Below are positions 5,527-5,930 of a DNA stretch of 5,930 nucleotides, one piece after another. The translations under genes were made by a program, and so were the position numbers. The first letter of the stretch is position 1. Each line of letters begins with the position of its first letter. Origin of the DNA: Caldilineales bacterium (GTDB lineage: Bacteria > Chloroflexota > Anaerolineae > JAAEKA01); NCBI GenBank assembly GCA_021463315.1, contig JAJTXO010000270.1, positions 1 through 5,930 of the forward strand. Reading direction: 5' to 3'. The notes below the pieces were generated by a model that saw only the letters and a program-made list of their open reading frames with translations, was not told the DNA's origin and searched no databases.

Positions 5527-5532
5527 TGTCAA
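5505..5532 (-). promoter_or_regulatory. xerD-PNP promoter, near consensus
   Basis: On the minus strand, perfect TTGACA (5532-5527), a 16-bp spacer and TACAAT (5510-5505, 5/6). Transcription would start near 5498, leaving a leader of about 76 nt before the xerD ATG. This is the best housekeeping-sigma promoter in the window. Confidence 0.75.
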
Positions 5533-5557
5533 GACGCCGCACGACTTTGGCTGAATG

Positions 5558-5575
5558 GCTAACACAACGCTAACA
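5558..5575 (+). promoter_or_regulatory. Phased GCTAACA direct repeats upstream of clpB
   Basis: GCTAACA occurs at 5558-5564 and again at 5569-5575, with an 11-bp period, about one helical turn, so both copies face the same side of the DNA. They lie some 45-60 bases before the likely clpB start point, where an activator would bind. They match no heat-shock operator I recognise (CIRCE, HAIR or CtsR box). Confidence 0.3.
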
Positions 5576-5603
5576 GTTCGCTGGCGGAATTCTGACATTG
5601 TTT

Positions 5604-5612
5604 TGGTATGAT
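5604..5612 (+). promoter_or_regulatory. Candidate extended -10 promoter of clpB
   Basis: TGGTATGAT has the extended TGn element and a 5/6 match to TATAAT, about 27 bases before the clpB start codon. No good -35 lies 16-18 bases upstream; CTGACA at 5592-5597 is too close. Confidence 0.45.
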
Positions 5613-5625
5613 GAAACAAAAAAGC

Positions 5626-5631
5626 AAAGGA
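5626..5631 (+). promoter_or_regulatory. Ribosome binding site of clpB
   Basis: AAAGGA seven bases before ATG at 5639, which supports that start. Confidence 0.7.
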
Positions 5632-5638
5632 TAGAGCT

Positions 5639-5930
5639 ATGCGTCCAGACAAATTCACCCAAAAAACCCAAGAAGCGCTTCTGGAGGCGCAGGCCCAGGC
5701 TGAGAGCTACAACCACGCCCAGATCGAGCCGGAGCACCTGCTGCTGGCCCTGTTGCAGCAGGGCGACGGCGTCGCGCCGCAGATCGTCCAGGGGCTGGGG
5801 CGCAACCCCAGCCAGCTAGCCGCGCAGGTCGAGGCTGAGCTGAGCCGGCGGCCCAAGGTCTACGGCACGGCCACCCAGATCGGCGCCAGCCAGGCGCTGC
5901 AGCGCGTCCTGGATGAGCCGCTCGGATTGG
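5639..5930 (+). CDS. clpB: ATP-dependent disaggregase ClpB, N-terminal part
   Basis: The first 97 codons are present and the gene runs off the window. It opens MRPDKFTQKTQEALLEAQ, the typical ClpB start, then carries IEPEHLLLALLQQGDGVAP (about residues 31-49), the first repeat of the Clp N domain. ELSRRPKVYG and a stretch ending SQALQRVLDE follow, where the second repeat begins. ClpB uses two AAA+ modules, which lie outside the window, to thread aggregated proteins with help from DnaK. ClpA or ClpC N domains are less similar: the MxPxKFTQKTQEAL opening and the 'PKV.G' stretch favour ClpB. The start is set by AAAGGA seven bases upstream. Stress induction is usual for the family, but no known heat-shock operator is visible upstream. 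Confidence 0.9.
   Translation, partial: MRPDKFTQKTQEALLEAQAQAESYNHAQIEPEHLLLALLQQGDGVAPQIVQGLGRNPSQLAAQVEAELSRRPKVYGTATQIGASQALQRVLDEPLGL

Noticed and set aside
4541..5554. A + strand open frame of 337 codons opposite xerD
   Set aside because: Antisense shadow of a gene with all six tyrosine-recombinase catalytic residues.

Overview
The window looks like a GC-rich chromosomal segment from a member of the Chloroflexota (Anaerolineae-like). This assignment is an inference. It rests on Pro/Thr-rich 'PTPTP' surface linkers, the Ig-like C-terminal domain of the 250-residue membrane protein, a proline-linked C-terminal extension that fits DnaE, and GC-rich intergenic palindromes. I see no rRNA, tRNA, CRISPR array, phage gene or full-length transposase.

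Layout, left to right. (1) Positions 3-278 on the + strand hold the 3' end of a gene that best fits the DNA polymerase III alpha subunit. It opens in a Pro-rich linker made by a 14-nt tandem repeat. (2) A short convergent intergenic region follows, with a perfect 16-bp hairpin that overlaps the dnaE stop. (3) On the minus strand, 2512-422 encodes a membrane-anchored HEXXH zinc metallopeptidase with an immune-inhibitor-A-like C-terminal region. (4) A 148-bp gap carries a dispersed-repeat-like palindrome. (5) On the minus strand, 3413-2661 encodes a two-TM protein with an extracellular Ig-like domain. (6) A 270-bp gap contains a 110-bp MITE-like element with terminal inverted repeats and 12-bp flanking direct repeats, a GC-rich hairpin and a candidate extended -10 promoter. 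(7) On the minus strand, 5422-4529 (xerD) and 4526-3684 (purine nucleoside phosphorylase) form a two-gene operon behind a near-consensus promoter. (8) On the + strand, from 5639 to the window edge, the N-terminal domain of ClpB is transcribed divergently from xerD.

Functionally these are mostly housekeeping genes: replication, chromosome dimer resolution, purine salvage and protein disaggregation. They flank two surface proteins whose roles cannot be assigned more exactly. The xerD-PNP pairing recalls the ripX-drm-punA operon of Bacillus subtilis with the phosphopentomutase gene missing. I found no clear multi-gene novel system. The most interesting signals are non-coding: the MITE-like insertion between the PNP and membrane-protein genes, and a 9-bp inverted repeat that brackets the xerD -10 box like an operator.
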